NCBI GenBank assembly: GCA_910587195.1
Contig: CAJUKL010000016.1
Coordinates: forward strand, 1 to 41,037
Length of the DNA: 41,037 nucleotides
Direction of reading: 5' to 3'
DNA from: an uncultured Clostridia bacterium
GTDB taxonomy: Bacteria > Bacillota > Clostridia > Lachnospirales > Anaerotignaceae
In this document: positions 38,647-41,037 of the stretch, in pieces
Layout: every line of letters starts with the position of its first letter
Position numbering within the stretch: the first letter of the stretch is position 1
Position numbers and translations under genes: made by a program
The notes under the pieces: generated by a model
What the model saw: only the letters and a program-made list of their open reading frames with translations
What the model was told of the DNA's origin: nothing
Databases searched by the model: none

Positions 38647-40857
38647 ATGCACATTAAAAAGCGGTTATTTTCTATTTGTTTTTCTATAGTACTATCTGTA
38701 AGCTCTGTTTCTGCTACACTAGCACAAACATTTTCAAGTACACAAATCACACAGCTATCCCAAAATATACTGCAAAACCAAACCATAGATGGAGATTTTA
38801 CCATACCAGCCTCTATGGGAGAACAACAAATTGTATTAGAACATGTAAACATCCATGGAAAATTAAAGGTACTTGGTGGTAGTGATATTCAAATTAAAGG
38901 TTGTAATATCCATGAAATAGAAGTACAAAAAGATATTACAATCCATGCAGACATTACCAGTAAAATCAACACTGTATTTCTTTCTTGTTCTACGGCACAT
39001 CTCAGCGGAGATGGCTACCAAAAAGTAATTTCTTCTGCTACTTCCACTACACTTGATGCAGACATTGAAACCGTAGAAAGCAATGCTGCTATGGACTTAA
39101 AACTTCTTTCTAATGCAGACATACAAACCTTACAAGTTTCAGAAAAAGGTGCTACACTTCACTTTGCAGAAAATGCGCAAGTAGATACTTGTATTTTATA
39201 TGGAAAAACAAAAATTACGGGTATGGGAGGTATAATCCATGTTTTGACCACCTATGCAAATGGTGTAGAAACAGACATTAAACCAGATGAACTTTTGATG
39301 AAAGAAAATGCAAATAAAATTACCTATACTACAAAAGAAACAGTTCCAAATAAACCAGCCACCAAAGAGCATCTCATATTAGATGTTGATAACGAAGGAT
39401 TTAATGCTAAGGGAAAAACCTATCAAAATGTAGTAATTAACGCAAGAGATGCCTCTCTTAGCAACATTGTAGTACAGGAAGATATTACCCTTAAAGAAAA
39501 TATTAAAAATTCTGGTGCGACATTAACAAATGTAACAGCTAAAGACATTGCCATTTATGGCGGAAAAGAAGCAATTACCTTACAAAACACCACTGTACAA
39601 AATGATATTATTTCTTATCGAAATGACAGAACACCTATTACATTAGTTTTTGATGCAAATACCACAGTAGGCGGTAATGTAGTCATTCGTGGTAACACCA
39701 TATTAAAAGGAAATACTATTAAAAATGTATTAGTGGAACAATATTCCGGTCGAAAATTAGAGCTTGATAGCAATGTAAAAAAGCTACAATTTAAAACAAC
39801 TGCAGTAGAAACCCAAATCAATAAAAAAGTAGAAACTCTATTTGTTGATTCTGTAAAAAACACTTTAAAACTTCATATGAAGGAAGGTTCTATAATTGAA
39901 GAACTTTATGCAAATGCTAATGTAGAAATTACTGGCACAGGTACCATACAAAAAATCATTACAGATAAAGAGGTACATTTTGCACCTACCATTACAGTAA
40001 AGGAAATGACAGACAGTTTTGTTTCTGTTACAGATATTGAAGGTGTTCCCACAACAATCAACAAAGGAAAAGAAACTCCATTATTTGGTATTGTCATTCC
40101 ATATCAAGCAAATAAACAATCCATTCGTTGGAGCATTAAAGAAGCAGGAAATACAGGTGCAACTATATCCAATGGTAATATATTGACTGCCTATAGAGAA
40201 GGAACCGTTGTTGTTACTGCACAAATTCGTGATGCAATTCAAAACACACAAACTTTTACAAAAGATTTTACCATTCAGATAAAAGATGAATTTGCAGACT
40301 TTGTAAATGTAGAAGATGTTGCAATAACCGTTCCTACTACGTGGGATATTGATGAACCTCTTAGCTTAGCTGCAGATGTTGTACCTTCTAATGCTACAAA
40401 CTCTTTTATCACTTGGAGCATCAAAGATGCTGGCACAACAAGAGCAAGACTTTTTAACAATCAATTAACTGCTACCCGTACAGGTGTTGTAACAGTAGTA
40501 GCTACGATTGAAAAAGGTACCAATGGTATTTTTAATTTTACAAAAGAATTTCAAATTAACATCATACCCATAGAAAAAAAATTTATAAATGTAGAGCATA
40601 TTACCCTAAATACACCAAATATCTGCAAAGCAGGTGAGATTCTACCTCTTTCTGGTACAGTAGAACCTTCCAATGCAAATCTAAAAACAATACAATGGCA
40701 TATTGTAGATGCAGGCAAAACAGGTGCTTATATTCAAAATCATACCAATTTATATACAAGAGAACCAGGAAATATTGTTATTTCTGCTACTATTTATAAT
40801 GGCTTGAATTTTTCTTCTAAAAACTATTATCAAGAGTTTAATATTACTGTAAAATAA
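38647..40857 (+). CDS. secreted surface protein: beta-helix-like repeats plus three Ig-like domains
   Basis: 736 residues. Signal peptide about 1-27 (MHIKKRLF, hydrophobic core, cleavage near ATLAQ). Residues about 30-450 are short repeats of strand-turn pattern (for example GNVVIRGNTILKGNTIKNVLVEQ), as in right-handed beta-helix or polymer-like surface proteins. Then come three related Ig-like domains of about 93 residues starting near 457, 552 and 646. Each begins F-V/I-x-V and contains x-W-S/H-I-K/V-x-A-G-x-T and G-x-V/I-V-V/I-x-A. The last ends at ITVK with no sorting signal or membrane anchor, so it is released or held by another factor. SD GGAGGGGA. Function unknown; adhesion or wall organisation is only a guess. 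Confidence 0.8.
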   Translation: MHIKKRLFSICFSIVLSVSSVSATLAQTFSSTQITQLSQNILQNQTIDGDFTIPASMGEQQIVLEHVNIHGKLKVLGGSDIQIKGCNIHEIEVQKDITIHADITSKINTVFLSCSTAHLSGDGYQKVISSATSTTLDADIETVESNAAMDLKLLSNADIQTLQVSEKGATLHFAENAQVDTCILYGKTKITGMGGIIHVLTTYANGVETDIKPDELLMKENANKITYTTKETVPNKPATKEHLILDVDNEGFNAKGKTYQNVVINARDASLSNIVVQEDITLKENIKNSGATLTNVTAKDIAIYGGKEAITLQNTTVQNDIISYRNDRTPITLVFDANTTVGGNVVIRGNTILKGNTIKNVLVEQYSGRKLELDSNVKKLQFKTTAVETQINKKVETLFVDSVKNTLKLHMKEGSIIEELYANANVEITGTGTIQKIITDKEVHFAPTITVKEMTDSFVSVTDIEGVPTTINKGKETPLFGIVIPYQANKQSIRWSIKEAGNTGATISNGNILTAYREGTVVVTAQIRDAIQNTQTFTKDFTIQIKDEFADFVNVEDVAITVPTTWDIDEPLSLAADVVPSNATNSFITWSIKDAGTTRARLFNNQLTATRTGVVTVVATIEKGTNGIFNFTKEFQINIIPIEKKFINVEHITLNTPNICKAGEILPLSGTVEPSNANLKTIQWHIVDAGKTGAYIQNHTNLYTREPGNIVISATIYNGLNFSSKNYYQEFNITVK

Positions 40858-40877
40858 AATAATCTTGTTAATTCACA

Positions 40878-40912
40878 AATTAAACCCACCACTAAAGTGA
40901 TGGGTTTAATTT
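40878..40912. terminator. bidirectional terminator at the end of the window
   Basis: AATTAAACCCACCACT-AA-AGTGATGGGTTTAATT followed by TTTATTTTTT; lies between two convergent genes. Confidence 0.85.
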
Positions 40913-41037
40913 TTATTTTTTACTATGGTTAATAATTTTTTGATACTCCTCTTGTGTAATTTTACCAAGTGCCACATAGCGCAATAGTTGGTCTTTTCGT
41001 ACAAAATTTTTTTGATATTTTTCTTTTAACAATTCAA
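40913..41037 (-). CDS. C-terminal end of an unidentified gene, cut by the window
   Basis: Minus-strand frame open from the window edge to TAA (40913-40915). The last residues read LLRYVALGKITQEEYQKIINHSKK, preceded by NFVRKDQ. About 41 codons are visible. The helix-turn-helix-like pattern LGKITQEEYQKI is common in short phage-type and spore-associated proteins, but there is not enough to name it. Confidence 0.6.
   Translation of the reverse strand, partial: ELLKEKYQKNFVRKDQLLRYVALGKITQEEYQKIINHSKK

Overview
The window is an AT-rich, strongly Firmicutes-like chromosomal segment. By gene content it is most likely from an anaerobic clostridium of the Lachnospirales type. The indicators are a Re-citrate synthase homologue with isocitrate dehydrogenase and NADP-type GDH, an ftsE-ftsX-envC-ctpA cluster, a DUF5711/CvpA pair, an Lsa-type ABC-F protein and AGGAGG-type ribosome binding sites. 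I cannot name the species. No plasmid or phage backbone is evident; the content is mostly housekeeping.

Layout. 1-0.9 kb: a tRNA-Ala cut by the window edge, its promoter, and cvpA. 0.9-6.6 kb: a DUF5711 beta-propeller protein, glycogen synthase glgA and oligoendopeptidase pepF. 6.9-10.2 kb: a GntR (YtrA-type) regulated ABC exporter operon whose third permease is a pseudogene. 10.1-11.1 kb: biotin transporter bioY under a BirA-type operator, then a structured antisense RNA that looks like a free-standing IscB/HEARO-type omega RNA with its own promoter and terminator. 11.4-20.5 kb: mgtE, a beta-propeller/coiled-coil protein, a C_GCAxxG_C_C protein, an RseC-family protein, an AI-2E permease, pepD, and gdhA with a long folded leader. 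20.5-27.6 kb: mreB and the ftsE-ftsX-envC-ctpA division/cell-wall cluster, preceded by a CdaR/PucR regulator. 28.4-33.6 kb: a small hypothetical, a DMT exporter, a DUF4241 protein, and the Re-citrate synthase/isocitrate dehydrogenase operon. 34.1-41 kb: an ABC-F ribosome-protection gene behind a leader-peptide/attenuator region, an LTA-synthase-like sulfatase, a secreted beta-helix/Ig-like protein, and the tail of one more gene.

How the genes work together: Re-citrate synthase, isocitrate dehydrogenase and GdhA form the carbon-to-glutamate route (aconitase is not in the window). FtsEX, the EnvC-like endopeptidase, CtpA, MreB and the LTA-synthase-like enzyme concern envelope growth and division.

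The most unusual feature is a dispersed family of intergenic modular palindromic elements: about eleven full, partial or fragment copies in 41 kb. They are built from a recurring set of 14-24 nt perfect or near-perfect palindromes, often nested inside one another. Base-pair-preserving variants occur between copies. One copy has terminal inverted repeats and a 9-bp near-perfect target duplication. Two copies abut stop codons with zero spacing. I know of no named family that matches it. All function names are from reading motifs and translated sequence by eye; no database search was run.
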